A stretch of 64,000 nt of DNA. It comes from Hyalangium versicolor (GTDB lineage Bacteria > Myxococcota > Myxococcia > Myxococcales > Myxococcaceae). Of the stretch, positions 16,569-28,222 are shown piece by piece. The notes under the pieces are model-generated. The model was not told the origin of the DNA. It worked only from the letters and a program-made list of their open reading frames with translations, and ran no database searches. The stretch spans positions 33,374 through 97,373 of the forward strand of contig NZ_JAHXBF010000041.1 of assembly GCF_020103695.1 (NCBI RefSeq), given 5' to 3'. The translations under genes and the position numbers were made by a program. The stretch's first letter is position 1. Every line of letters begins with the position of its first letter.

Positions 16569-17486
16569 TCAGCGGCGGGGCTTGGAGGGTTGCTTCTTCG
16601 CCGGGCGCTTGGGCTTGCGGAGATCGTCCTCGCTCTTGGGGAGTGTGGGGCCCTCGCCGAGATCAAACTCGTAGGTGCCTCCGAGCAGGGCACGGAACTG
16701 GTAGATGTCCCACAGGCCCGGCGTCACCGACACACCGGCCACGGCCTCCAGCACCAGGCCCGGGAAGGCCTCGTAGCGAATCACCGGGATGATCTCTGCC
16801 TGGACAGCGTTGTCCTGCCACGCCGGGGTGATGGCATCCTCGAGGAAGTAGCGGCCCACCACCTCGAGCCCCACCAGCGTGAAGTTGTCGAGGTTGTAGG
16901 CCCCCGCCAGCCCGAACTGCACCGCGTCGGGCACGTCGAAGTCGGCCAGCTCGCCGCGGCTGCGCGTGCCGTTGCGGAGGTAGCTGGCGTTGAGCATGAA
17001 GCGCAGATCCTTGCTCGGGCGCAGTTCAGCAATGAGGCTGCCCTCCACGTCCCAAGTGCCGTCCGACAAGGTCGGCAGGACGGTGTCGAGATCACTCGGC
17101 CCGGTGGGAAGGGTGCCGCGCACATAGGCGGCCAGCGCGAAGGTGGGCTTCTCCAGGAAGGTCCACTGCAGCCCGATGGGAATGTCGCCGAAGGCCAGCT
17201 TGAACTCCTCGTCTCCCGGCAGGCCCAGTGCGAGGACTTCGAGGTAGATGTTGGCCTCCAGGGAGTCGACGATGCCGAAGCGGGCGCTGGGCGAGATCTG
17301 CTGGTAGGGCTGGGACTTATCGAAGTCCAGGGAGAAGAAGCCCTGGTAGCGCAGGCCCAGTTCCAGGTTGCCGCTGCGGGTGGTCTCGGCGGTGCGTGTC
17401 ACCATGGCGCGGTAGGGCTTTGCCTGCACGGCGGTGGCGGACAGGCACGCGACGACGAAGGCGAAGAGGGCGGCACGAGCGTTCAT
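16569..17486 (-). CDS. outer-membrane beta-barrel protein
   Basis: A 305-residue exported protein. The signal peptide ends at VQAKP (about residue 22), and the rest alternates hydrophobic and polar residues in many short strands (LELGLRYQGFFSLDFD, ANIYLEVLALG, IPIGLQWTFLEKPTFALAAYVRG). It looks like a transporter-like or DUF3187-like barrel. The C-terminus is an unusual basic tail rich in Lys, Arg and Pro after FDLGEG, perhaps a periplasmic extension. The start at 17486 begins the signal peptide. It converges on the AraC gene with 17 bases between stops. Confidence 0.75.
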   Translation of the reverse strand: MNARAALFAFVVACLSATAVQAKPYRAMVTRTAETTRSGNLELGLRYQGFFSLDFDKSQPYQQISPSARFGIVDSLEANIYLEVLALGLPGDEEFKLAFGDIPIGLQWTFLEKPTFALAAYVRGTLPTGPSDLDTVLPTLSDGTWDVEGSLIAELRPSKDLRFMLNASYLRNGTRSRGELADFDVPDAVQFGLAGAYNLDNFTLVGLEVVGRYFLEDAITPAWQDNAVQAEIIPVIRYEAFPGLVLEAVAGVSVTPGLWDIYQFRALLGGTYEFDLGEGPTLPKSEDDLRKPKRPAKKQPSKPRR

Positions 17487-17529
17487 GCCGGCAGACCCTA
17501 CCCTTCGACAACGGCGGAGACCACGGCGT

Positions 17530-17740
17530 ATCGACTTCCGCCACGGTCGAATTGGAGCGGGCGGACGCGCTGCTGAAAGTCCTGTCCCAGGCAACCGAGG
17601 ACACCATGCGTCACATGCCCGGCTTCATCTCCGCCAATCTGCATGTGAGCGCAGACCGCCGTCACATCGCCAACTATGCCCAGTGGCGCAGCCGGGCGGA
17701 CTACGACGCCATGCTCAAGAACCCCGAGTGCTTCGAATAA
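17530..17740 (+). pseudogene. fragment of an antibiotic-biosynthesis monooxygenase (ABM) domain gene
   Basis: In one frame the DNA reads ALLKVLSQATEDTMRHMPGF, continuing ISANLHVSADRRHIANYAQW and RSRADYDAMLKNPECFE before a stop. This is the first half to two thirds of an ABM-fold monooxygenase, including the typical PGFISANLHxS and NYAQWRS. There is no start codon in the right place and the usual final 35-40 residues are absent. The fragment lies between the outer-membrane protein start and the next lipoprotein gene. Confidence 0.6.
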
Positions 17741-17793
17741 ATCGAAATGACGGCCGACTCGTTTCCTTGCCCCACCTTCAACAGGAGCTGCTC

Positions 17794-18729
17794 ATGAAGA
17801 ATCGTCTGGTCGTCGTACTGATGGGGCTTTCCCTCGGGGTGCTGGCCGCGTGCGGTGAAGTGGCGGAGGCGAAACCCCCGGGTAGGTCGGCCCAGGTAGA
17901 CCCCGTGACCCACGAGCCGTCCTGCAATCTCTGCCCCGTAGAGGCGGTGAAGAAGGGCCACGTCACGAGCACATCACGCACGCCTGTCCAGGATGCCGCG
18001 ACGGGTGGCTATTACTGCCCACCATGTGATGGCGAACCGAGCCCCTGCGGGGACGGCCTCTGCAGCAACAATGAGACCTGCTCGTCGTGTAGTTCTGACT
18101 GCGGCACCTGCCCGCCGAGCACCTGGTGCGGTGATGGTGCCTGCAACGGTGGCGAGACGAGCACGACCTGCCCGTCGGATTGCCCCAGCACCACTTCGGG
18201 TCCCGTGCTGGGACGCTTCTCTCGCTGGTGCGGCAAGGTCAACATCCACACGGACGCGAACGGAAGCTGGTCGTCGGATGGGGACTGTGTGTCTGGCTGC
18301 AACATCGGGGGCTTGGAGTACTGCCAGAAGTTGTGGCCGGCCTCGATCGGAATCCGGCAGGTGGCCGTCTCCTCGAAGGCGAACAATGTCTGGGCCAACC
18401 GCGGGTGCTCCGGGATCATTGATGAGTACGACGGGTCGGACGAGTTCGAGTGCGTGGGCCCGCCGCAGGTGGTGGGCCGCATCTCGCTCTACTGCGGGAA
18501 GGTGAACATCCACACGAATGCGAGCGGGAGCTGGGCGTGGGACTCGGACTGCACGTCCGGGTGCAACATCGGCGGCGTGGCCTACTGCCAGAAGTTCTAC
18601 CCGAACGCGACGAGCATCCGGCAGGTGCCCATCTCCTCGAAGCCGAATAACGTGTGGATGCAGCGCGGGTGCTTCTCCGCCAACGAAGACTGGGACGGGG
18701 ACGCAGAGTACGAGTGCCTGACCAACTGA
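17794..18729 (+). CDS. Cys-rich lipoprotein with two tandem 80-residue repeats
   Basis: A 311-residue exported protein with a lipobox at VLAAC (lipid Cys near residue 20). Residues about 80-130 contain Cys-rich motifs CGDGLCSNNETCSSCSSDCG and CGDGACNGGET, a calcium-loop-like module common in secreted myxobacterial proteins. Two copies of an 80-residue domain follow, each with CGKVNIHT, GSW, SGCNIGG, YCQK and a final YEC or FEC. Function is unknown, but the layout suggests cell-surface binding. AGGAG lies 7 bases before the ATG. Confidence 0.82.
   Translation: MKNRLVVVLMGLSLGVLAACGEVAEAKPPGRSAQVDPVTHEPSCNLCPVEAVKKGHVTSTSRTPVQDAATGGYYCPPCDGEPSPCGDGLCSNNETCSSCSSDCGTCPPSTWCGDGACNGGETSTTCPSDCPSTTSGPVLGRFSRWCGKVNIHTDANGSWSSDGDCVSGCNIGGLEYCQKLWPASIGIRQVAVSSKANNVWANRGCSGIIDEYDGSDEFECVGPPQVVGRISLYCGKVNIHTNASGSWAWDSDCTSGCNIGGVAYCQKFYPNATSIRQVPISSKPNNVWMQRGCFSANEDWDGDAEYECLTN
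18205..18714 (+). repeat. tandem repeat, two units of about 240 bp inside the lipoprotein gene
   Basis: The DNA encoding the two 80-residue domains is itself repeated. Unit one begins near 18208 and unit two near 18472, with long matched stretches such as the part coding for VNIHT and for SGCNIGG. The similarity is clear in protein and substantial in DNA, which implies a duplication. Confidence 0.7.
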
Positions 18730-18771
18730 GCCCTGCCTGAACTCGGCCCTGCTCAAGAGAACCGAGCCCTG

Positions 18772-18948
18772 CCTGTAGACGCGGGCTCCCTGGGTGCTCG
18801 CACGCGCAACCAGCTCGCGGACATGCTGGCGAGTCTCGAGGTCTCCCTCGACGCGTCGGAGCTCGCCCTTCTCGAGGCCGCGGTGGATGCTTGGCTCCTT
18901 CCAGGGAGGAACAGACCTGCCAGGCTCGGGGGGCTCACGTCCTCTTGA
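18772..18948 (+). pseudogene. C-terminal fragment of an aldo/keto reductase gene
   Basis: The frame reads VDAGSLGARTRNQLADMLAS then LEVSLDASELALLEAAVDAW to a stop at 18946-18948. The pattern GARTxxQLxxxLxxLEVxLxxxELxxLxxA is the usual C-terminus of aldo/keto reductases. No catalytic barrel precedes it, and the nearest upstream sequence belongs to the lipoprotein gene. The 347-base gap up to the histidine kinase shows nothing else. Confidence 0.5.
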
Positions 18949-19076
18949 AAGCCTTCCTGCCATGACGCGGAGCGCCTCGAGTACGGGACTGCCCGTGCCC
19001 GAGGCAGGCTCGGGAAGGAATCTCCTCTAGGGTGGTATTACTCGGGTCCAGTTGGCTGCACTGTTCCCTGACCGCC

Positions 19077-21332
19077 ATGTCGTCTCCGCTCCCCCCTCCC
19101 TCCGCCTCCCTGGCCCGCGCGACGCTCCTCAAGATGGGCGTGCGCGTCGCGATCGTCATCGCGCTGGCCACCTTCGTCAGCTACCTCCACATCCTCGGGA
19201 CGTTGCGCGACGAAGCACTCCAGAAGCTGGAGACCCATGTGTCGGAGCGCAGTCAGCGAGAGGAGACCATCTTCCTGCTGGCCCAGGACGACCACGTCCA
19301 GCTCAAGAAGGCCCTGGAGCGGAGCCTCCAGACCTGGAGTCAGCAGGATCCCAACCCCCGCTTCGACAGCTTGTTCGTGCGAGGACCGGATGGCGCGGTG
19401 CGTCCTCGCCGGGAATCCTTCGATGGAACCCAGATGGTGGGGGTCTTCATCCCCCACGGTGTGCCGGACAGCCTCTCGCTGCGCCGCCACCTCCTGGCGG
19501 CGTATGACGTGGCCGCTCAGTACGGGCCTGCCTTCGAAGGCCGATTCTTGAACACCTACATCGTCCTGGCAGAAGGGGCGACCGTCTTCTGGTGGCCCCA
19601 GCACCCCCAGTGGGCCTTCGAGGCCCCGCCGGACTACCCGATCCTCGACGGCGAGTACTACACCATCGCCCTGCCCGCTCAGAACCCCGAGCGACGCACC
19701 GCCTGGACCGGAGTCTATCGGGAGCTGACGACCCAGAGCTGGATGGTCACCGCCTCCACCCCGTTGGACATGGACGGCAGCCAGGTCGCGACGCTGCACC
19801 ACGACGTCCTGCTCGATGAGCTGATGAAGCGCTCCATCCACGACCACCTGCCCAGCGCCTACAACCTGCTCGTCCGCGACGACGGGCAGCTCATCGCCCA
19901 CCCCGACCTGAACGTCGAGAATGCCTCGGTGGCCTACAACATCCTGGGCAACACCGGGTCACCGGAGGAGGGAGCCCCCGCACGGCTCGCCTCCGAGGAG
20001 CAGAAGACCCACCTGCGCGCGCTCTTCGAGCAGCTGAAGCGGCGCAAGCCGGGGCAGTCCGTCCTGGAGCTCCCCGGGTCCGACGAGTACCTGGCCGTGG
20101 CGAAGCTCCGGGGACCCGATTGGACTTTCGTCACCGTGCTGCCCCAGAGCGTGGTGTCCTCGGCTGCCTTCGGCACGGCGCGCTATGTCCTGCTCTTCGG
20201 CCTGGCCTCGCTGCTGCTGGAGCTGGCCATCATGTACTGGGTGCTCCGCCAGGAGATCTCCCGCCCGCTCCAGGACTTCACCCAGGCCACCCACCGCGTG
20301 GCGGCCGGGGACTATCAGGTCCGGCTGAACACCTTGCGCCGTGACGAGTTGGGCCAGCTCGCGGGGGCCTTCCAGGCGATGTCCGACAAGGTCCAGGAGC
20401 GCGAAGAGGATCTGCGCACGACCAACGAGCACCTCGAGCATCGCGTCGACGAGCGCAGCCGGGAGCTAAAACAGGTCCACGAGCAGTTGGTGCAGACGGC
20501 GCGACAGGCGGGCATGGCGGAGATCGCCACCAACGTGCTGCACAACGTGGGCAACGTGCTCAACAGCGTCTACACCGCGGCCCAGCTCGCCAAGGAGCGG
20601 CTGGACCGGATGCGGCTCGACCACGTCACCCGCGTGGCCACCCTGCTCCAGGAGCGCCAGGGTGACCTGGCCACCTTCCTCACCCAGGAGGAGCGCGGGC
20701 GGATGGTGCCCACCTTCCTGGGCAAGCTGGGGCGGAGCCTGCTCGAGGACCGTGAAGAACTGCGCCTGTTGCTCGACGACGTGGGCCGGTACACCGAGCA
20801 TATTGGCGACATCGTCAAGGTGCAGCAGACCCATGCCCGCCCTCCCCGGCTGGACGAGGCCGTTTCCATGGAGGCGCTGGTGGAGGACGCGCTGCGCATC
20901 AATGCGGCCGCGCTCGCCCGGCACGAGGTGAAGCTGGAGCGGCAGATCTCCACACTCCCGCCAGTGGTCACCGACAAGCACAAGGTGCTGATGATCCTGG
21001 TCAACCTCATCAGCAACGCCAAGTACGCCATGGATGGCGTCCCCGTGGCGCAGCGACGTCTGTTCGTGGGGCTGGATCAGCAGGAACCCGACCGCGTCAG
21101 CATCACGGTCCGCGACAACGGCGCGGGCATTCCTCAGGAGATGCTCACACGCATCTTCCAGTATGGCTTCACCACCCGGAAGGAAGGGCACGGCTTTGGC
21201 CTGCACTCCAGCGCGCTGGCGGCCCAGCAGTTGGGCGGCACCCTGACGGGCCAGAGCGATGGTCCGGGGCAGGGAGCCACGTTCACGCTGGAGCTTCCCC
21301 GTGATTCCACGCAGAGGGTGAAGAGCGCATGA
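19077..21332 (+). CDS. membrane sensor histidine kinase (HNVGN-type)
   Basis: A 751-residue two-component sensor. The first membrane helix spans about residues 20-37. A large periplasmic sensor region of roughly 320 residues follows, with a dCache-like pattern (TPLDMDGSQVATLHHDVLLDELM). The second helix is near 364-390. HAMP (LQDFTQATHRVAAGDYQVRL) and a coiled coil precede an atypical dimerisation box VLHNVGNVLNS with the likely phospho-acceptor His489. The ATPase domain shows NLISNAKYAMD, DNGAGI and GFGLHSS. I prefer ATG 19077 over an in-frame GTG at 19032. Its stop overlaps the next gene by four bases, so the response regulator is its likely partner. Confidence 0.9.
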   Translation: MSSPLPPPSASLARATLLKMGVRVAIVIALATFVSYLHILGTLRDEALQKLETHVSERSQREETIFLLAQDDHVQLKKALERSLQTWSQQDPNPRFDSLFVRGPDGAVRPRRESFDGTQMVGVFIPHGVPDSLSLRRHLLAAYDVAAQYGPAFEGRFLNTYIVLAEGATVFWWPQHPQWAFEAPPDYPILDGEYYTIALPAQNPERRTAWTGVYRELTTQSWMVTASTPLDMDGSQVATLHHDVLLDELMKRSIHDHLPSAYNLLVRDDGQLIAHPDLNVENASVAYNILGNTGSPEEGAPARLASEEQKTHLRALFEQLKRRKPGQSVLELPGSDEYLAVAKLRGPDWTFVTVLPQSVVSSAAFGTARYVLLFGLASLLLELAIMYWVLRQEISRPLQDFTQATHRVAAGDYQVRLNTLRRDELGQLAGAFQAMSDKVQEREEDLRTTNEHLEHRVDERSRELKQVHEQLVQTARQAGMAEIATNVLHNVGNVLNSVYTAAQLAKERLDRMRLDHVTRVATLLQERQGDLATFLTQEERGRMVPTFLGKLGRSLLEDREELRLLLDDVGRYTEHIGDIVKVQQTHARPPRLDEAVSMEALVEDALRINAAALARHEVKLERQISTLPPVVTDKHKVLMILVNLISNAKYAMDGVPVAQRRLFVGLDQQEPDRVSITVRDNGAGIPQEMLTRIFQYGFTTRKEGHGFGLHSSALAAQQLGGTLTGQSDGPGQGATFTLELPRDSTQRVKSA

Positions 21333-21814
21333 ACCCCAGCAAGAAGCGAATCCTGATCATCGACGACTCCGAGGCCATCCACGAGGACTTCCGGCGAATC
21401 CTCTGCCCGGAGAAGAGCGTGAGCGGCGGTGAGATCGACGAGATGGCGGACATGCTCTTCGGCACAGCACCTGCTCAAGGGAGCGTCGCGCCGGAGTTCG
21501 AGGTGGACTCGGCGCTTCAAGGGCAGGAGGGGCTCGCCAAGGTGGAGACGGCACTGGCCTCGAGGAGCCCCTACTCACTGATCTTCCTGGACTACCGGAT
21601 GCCCCCTGGCTGGAGCGGCGTCGAGACGCTGCGGCACCTGAGAAGGGTGGTGCCCACGTTGCCCGTGGTGCTCTGCTCGGCCTACTCCGACTATTCCTGG
21701 GAAGAGATCCTCCGGGAGTTCGAGGAGGGCACACGGCCAAGAGAGTTGCGCAAGCCCTTCAACAGCCAGGAGCTGCGCGAGCTGGCGGCGCGCCTCACCC
21801 AGAGCGCTCCCTGA
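21329..21814 (+). CDS. single-domain response regulator with an internal insertion
   Basis: A 161-residue receiver-only protein. Acidic residues are in IIDDSE at the N-terminus, the phospho-acceptor is Asp88 in FLDYRMPPG, the Ser/Ala switch is in VVLCSAYS, and Lys142 is in RKPF. The acceptor Asp is normally near residue 54. Here about 30 extra residues (roughly 27-62) lie between the first helix and the third strand. There is no output domain, so it may signal by protein contact. ATGA overlap with the kinase gene implies coupled translation. Confidence 0.9.
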   Translation: MNPSKKRILIIDDSEAIHEDFRRILCPEKSVSGGEIDEMADMLFGTAPAQGSVAPEFEVDSALQGQEGLAKVETALASRSPYSLIFLDYRMPPGWSGVETLRHLRRVVPTLPVVLCSAYSDYSWEEILREFEEGTRPRELRKPFNSQELRELAARLTQSAP

Positions 21815-21822
21815 ATCGAAAG

Positions 21823-21838
21823 GCAACCCTTTGGTTGC
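21823..21838. promoter_or_regulatory. operator half of a matched pair (site 1)
   Basis: GCAACC, four bases, GGTTGC: a perfect 6-6 inverted repeat. The same motif with a different 4-base spacer recurs 41 bases downstream at 21864-21879. Together they precede the SRPBCC/ArsR operon and are plausible ArsR operator sites. Confidence 0.65.
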
Positions 21839-21859
21839 GCTTCGGACTCACCATCCCTA

Positions 21860-21883
21860 ATATGCAACCAGGGGGTTGCATAT
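21860..21883. promoter_or_regulatory. operator (site 2) overlapping the start codon of the SRPBCC gene
   Basis: A 10-base arm (ATATGCAACC) is mirrored perfectly after a 4-base spacer. The core GCAACC-N4-GGTTGC is identical to site 1. The right arm runs into the ATG at 21882, so a bound repressor would also cover the ribosome site. Confidence 0.7.
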
Positions 21884-22343
21884 GGGCACTACGAACACCG
21901 ATCGCATCGAGAAGAAGACGTTGCTCCGCGCGCCGCGCTCCCGCGTCTGGCGGGCGCTCACGAATGCCGAGGAGTTTGGCAATTGGTTTGGCGTCAGGCT
22001 CTCCGGCGAGTTCGCGCCTGGGGCTCGCCTGAAGGGCAAGGTCACCCACCCAGGCTACGAGCACGTGCCGTTCGAGATCACCGTCGAGCGGATGGAGCCC
22101 GAGCGGCTCTTCTCCTGGCGAGGACCGCTGACGGTCAAACCAGACGAGCCTCCTTCCGCTCAACCCACCACCCTGGTTGTCTTCGAGCTCGAGGAGGTAC
22201 CCGGCGGCACGCAGCTCACGGTCACCGAATCCGGCTTCGATCAGATTCCTCTCTCCCACCGCACGGAGGCCTACCGAGGCAACGAGCAGGGCTGGGCCAT
22301 CCAGATGGAAGCCATCGGGCGCTATCTCGGCCATGCCGCGTAA
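21882..22343 (+). CDS. SRPBCC (AHSA1/START-like) domain protein
   Basis: A 153-residue helix-grip protein of the AHSA1 type: EKKTLLRAPRSRVWRALTNAEEFGNWFG at the start, SGEFAPGARLKG, then ERLFSWRG and GTQLTVTESGF, with a final amphipathic helix GWAIQMEAIGRYL. Such proteins bind hydrophobic ligands and are very often encoded with an ArsR regulator, as here. The ligand is unknown. ATG 21882 is preceded by a run of G. A perfect inverted repeat overlaps the start. The gene overlaps the ArsR gene by 11 bases. Confidence 0.92.
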   Translation: MGTTNTDRIEKKTLLRAPRSRVWRALTNAEEFGNWFGVRLSGEFAPGARLKGKVTHPGYEHVPFEITVERMEPERLFSWRGPLTVKPDEPPSAQPTTLVVFELEEVPGGTQLTVTESGFDQIPLSHRTEAYRGNEQGWAIQMEAIGRYLGHAA

Positions 22344-22683
22344 TGTGGGAGTGAGCACACCCGAGCTGAGAGCCTCCGCGCCCATCTTCGCGGCGCTCGG
22401 GGACGAGACGCGGCTGCGGCTGGTGGCCCGCCTGTGCGCGGATGGCCCCATGTCCATCGCGCGGCTCAGCGACGGGGCGGATGTCACCCGTCAGGCCATC
22501 ACCAAGCACCTGCATGTGCTGGCCGAGGCCGGGCTGGTGCGCAGCGAGCGCCAGGGTCGCGAGAGCATCTGGGAGCTCGAGCCTCAACGACTCGACGAGG
22601 CGCGCCGGTGCCTGGATCGCATCTCCCAGCAGTGGGACGCAGCGCTCGGCCGGCTCAAGGCTCTGGTCGAGAGCGCGGACTGA
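22333..22683 (+). CDS. ArsR family transcriptional regulator
   Basis: A 116-residue winged-helix repressor: APIFAALGDETRLRLVARLC, then SIARLSDGADVTRQAITKHLHVLAEAGLVRSERQGRESIW. No metal-binding Cys or His cluster is seen, so it belongs to the group that pairs with SRPBCC proteins and senses something other than metals. The start at 22333 lies inside the end of the SRPBCC gene, which suggests coupled translation. The two GCAACC-N4-GGTTGC sites upstream of the operon are its probable operators. Confidence 0.93.
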   Translation: MPRNVGVSTPELRASAPIFAALGDETRLRLVARLCADGPMSIARLSDGADVTRQAITKHLHVLAEAGLVRSERQGRESIWELEPQRLDEARRCLDRISQQWDAALGRLKALVESAD

Positions 22684-22761
22684 GCCGCCCCCAGGCAGGC
22701 GCTGAATGAAACAGGGGCCAGGGAGGGGTGCCTCCCCCTGGCCCGCTGCTTCAACACACGC

Positions 22762-25995
<3,234 letters not shown>

Positions 25996-26195
25996 GTGAA
26001 CTCCAGTGTTTCAGGGGCGTCTGCATGCACTGACGCGAGGAGAGGGAGGCACCCCGCCGTCCACAGCGAGTCAGCGCGGGGCCAACCTAGGAGCAAATGA
26101 AAGCGCATGCAAGGAGCCACGCCACCGGCTCCAGCCATGACGCACCCTGTCAGAGTTCCACGCCCGTCCATGCTCTCGGACGGTGTTTTCCGGGC

Positions 26196-26720
26196 TCAGA
26201 TGGTATCGAGATCGATGTCGCAGCCGATCTTCTCGCCGAGTGTCGCCAGCTCCTCACGCATCTTGCGGGCGCTCGTGCCCTGCGGAAGGGTGACGACGCC
26301 CTCGAGCACGAAGAGCGGCGTGCCCGCGAAGGGTGCCGACTCGACCCGCGTCTCCAGCTCCTCGACGTTGACGGAGTGCTCACGGAGGAGCGCAGTCACA
26401 CGGGCGGTGATGCCGGGCTGATCGTTGCTGTAGACCTTGAGCCGGTAGGGGACGCTGCCGGGGGCGCGGGAGGTGGCGGCGGCCGCCTCATACATCTCGA
26501 CGTGGAGCCCCATCTCGCTGCCATCGCTCTCGAGCTTGCGCCGAAGCGAGGCAAGCGCTTCGGAGGAGCCTTCGATGAGGGCTAGCAGGGCGAAGTGGCC
26601 GCGCAGGTTGACCATGCGGCTGTCGGCGAGGCTGGCGCCGACGTCATACACGTGGCGGGTCAGATCGGCGACGAGACCCGGGCGATCGGGACCGACTGCG
26701 GTGACGATGAGCTGAGGCAT
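26196..26720 (-). CDS. double ACT-domain protein (GcvR-like)
   Basis: A 174-residue protein made of two ACT domains and nothing else. The first begins LIVTAVGPDRPGLVADLTRHVYD and the second begins RLKVYSNDQPGITARVTALLREHSVNVEEL. This matches the glycine-cleavage repressor GcvR group, which bind amino acids and act by protein contact. In myxobacteria the partner is not established. I use ATG 26720 (MPQLIV), where the first beta strand starts, although the frame is open further. It lies 200 bases upstream of the GH3 gene, probably a separate unit. Confidence 0.88.
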   Translation of the reverse strand: MPQLIVTAVGPDRPGLVADLTRHVYDVGASLADSRMVNLRGHFALLALIEGSSEALASLRRKLESDGSEMGLHVEMYEAAAATSRAPGSVPYRLKVYSNDQPGITARVTALLREHSVNVEELETRVESAPFAGTPLFVLEGVVTLPQGTSARKMREELATLGEKIGCDIDLDTI

Positions 26721-26913
26721 GGCGGGCACCATAACAACCCGGCTCGGAGTCGCGAACGCGCATCTGAACCTCGGTCGGTTCGAGGTTTGTATCCACTGGT
26801 GAACGGTGTGCACTGCCGCGCGAGCGCGTGCGGACCTCTTTCGTGCCGGCGGGGGCTTGTCACAGCGCGGCCTGCTTCAAAAATTGGGCCTACCGAGGGG
26901 GAAGCTCACATCC

Positions 26914-27732
26914 ATGGCAGAGCACATCATCTACCTGCTGGGGCCATTTCAGGTGCCCGGCCTGGGGCAGGAGCGCCACGTGCGCGTGTACGCGCCGAAC
27001 GAAGCGGCGGGGGGCGCGCCGGTGCTGTTCATGTTCGATGGACAGAACATCTTCCATGACGCGCCCTCGTTCTCGGGCGGTTGGTACATCCACCACGCGG
27101 TGAAGCAACTGGCGGAGCAGGGGCTGCCGGCGCCGGTCATCGTGGGAATCGATCACGGCGGCTCCTCGCGGCTCGACGAGCTGTCCCCCTTCACCTCGGG
27201 AGACAGTGCGGGGCGGGCGGATGATCTGCTCGCGTGGGTGAAGGCGGAGCTGGCGCCGCGGATCGCTCAGGAGTTCAAGGTGCGCACGGATCCGGCGGGC
27301 ACCGCCGTGGGCGGCTCGTCGATGGGCGGCCTTGCCGCGCTGTACGCGCACTTCCGCCATCCGGACCTGTTCGGTGCCGCGCTGTGCATGTCTCCGTCCT
27401 TCTGGTTCGCGGAGCGGAAGATCTTCGACTACGTAGCCGCGCAGCCGAAGCCGTGGACTTCTCGCATCTACATCGACGCGGGCGCCAGGGAGGACGGAGG
27501 CTCGGTGGTCGCCGACGCGGAGCGCCTGGTGCACCACCTGCGCGAGCGTGGCTGGAATGATTCCTCGCTCTGCTGGATCGCGGATCAGGACGGGAAGCAC
27601 AGCGAGCACGACTGGCGCAAGCGCGCACCCGCCGCGTTGCAGTTCCTCTTCACCGGAACACCGGGCCAGCGCCCCGAGGCGCCTGCGCCCCTGCCGTCAC
27701 CCGCGAGCGAGCCGTCCCCTCCGCCCGCGTAG
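26914..27732 (+). CDS. alpha/beta hydrolase, esterase D/enterochelin-esterase-like
   Basis: A 272-residue esterase of the YbbA/IroE/Fes-like type. PVLFMFDGQNIF near the start, VIVGIDHGG and the nucleophile elbow GGSSMGGL (Ser136) are the family marks. The catalytic His is probably in KHSEHDW near the C-terminus. No signal peptide is seen. Substrates in this family range from siderophore esters to acetylated sugars, so the activity is left open. The C-terminus is a Pro/Ala/Ser tail. The start at 26914 follows a GGGGGAAG tract. Confidence 0.87.
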   Translation: MAEHIIYLLGPFQVPGLGQERHVRVYAPNEAAGGAPVLFMFDGQNIFHDAPSFSGGWYIHHAVKQLAEQGLPAPVIVGIDHGGSSRLDELSPFTSGDSAGRADDLLAWVKAELAPRIAQEFKVRTDPAGTAVGGSSMGGLAALYAHFRHPDLFGAALCMSPSFWFAERKIFDYVAAQPKPWTSRIYIDAGAREDGGSVVADAERLVHHLRERGWNDSSLCWIADQDGKHSEHDWRKRAPAALQFLFTGTPGQRPEAPAPLPSPASEPSPPPA

Positions 27733-27797
27733 CATCGCGCCAGCCTCAGCGGGAAGCCTTCAACGCTGGACCCCTGACTCCGGCTACACTGGCCTGC

Positions 27798-28211
27798 GTG
27801 CCAAGACTCCTCGCGCTCCCCTTGCTGCTGATGCTCACAATGCAGGGTGTGCAATCGGAGCAAACCAACGCAGAGGGGACCTCTACCAAACGGCACCGGT
27901 CACCAGCCCTGTGCTACCACCGCCAACCGAGGGACATGTCGCTTCATTCTGCGAGTTGAACCCGGAGGCCTGCTTGGAGCCACTGCCTGCCCCGGAACCT
28001 GGGGAGTCCGAGACCACCGCAGACCCTTGGCAGTCCTTCGCATGTATCCAGGCGTGCCAGGCAGGGAGTCACGCGATTCTGCGAGAACCTCCCAGGCAGG
28101 ACGAAGCGACAACAGAAGCTCAAGGCCCTTTGCTTTGGCTCATGCTACACAGGCAAGGCCGCATGCCTCGTATTCTGCCGGGCCTACGTTGGCCCGCCCA
28201 GGACCCCTTGA
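27798..28211 (+). pseudogene. frameshifted Cys-rich secreted protein gene
   Basis: Three pieces of one likely gene lie in alternating frames. A signal peptide (PRLLALPLLLMLTMQGVQS) starts at the GTG at 27798. A central part in a second frame contains CELNPEACLEPLP and DPWQSFACIQACQAG. The C-terminus returns to the first frame with RFCENLPGRTKRQQ, then CFGSCYTGKAACLVFCRAYV to a stop at 28209-28211. The WQxFC...RFCxxLP...C...C...FC layout is one I recall from a family of small secreted myxobacterial proteins. Two compensating indels are needed to join the parts, so this is a pseudogene or contains sequence errors. Confidence 0.5.
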
Positions 28212-28222
28212 GGTCATGATCC

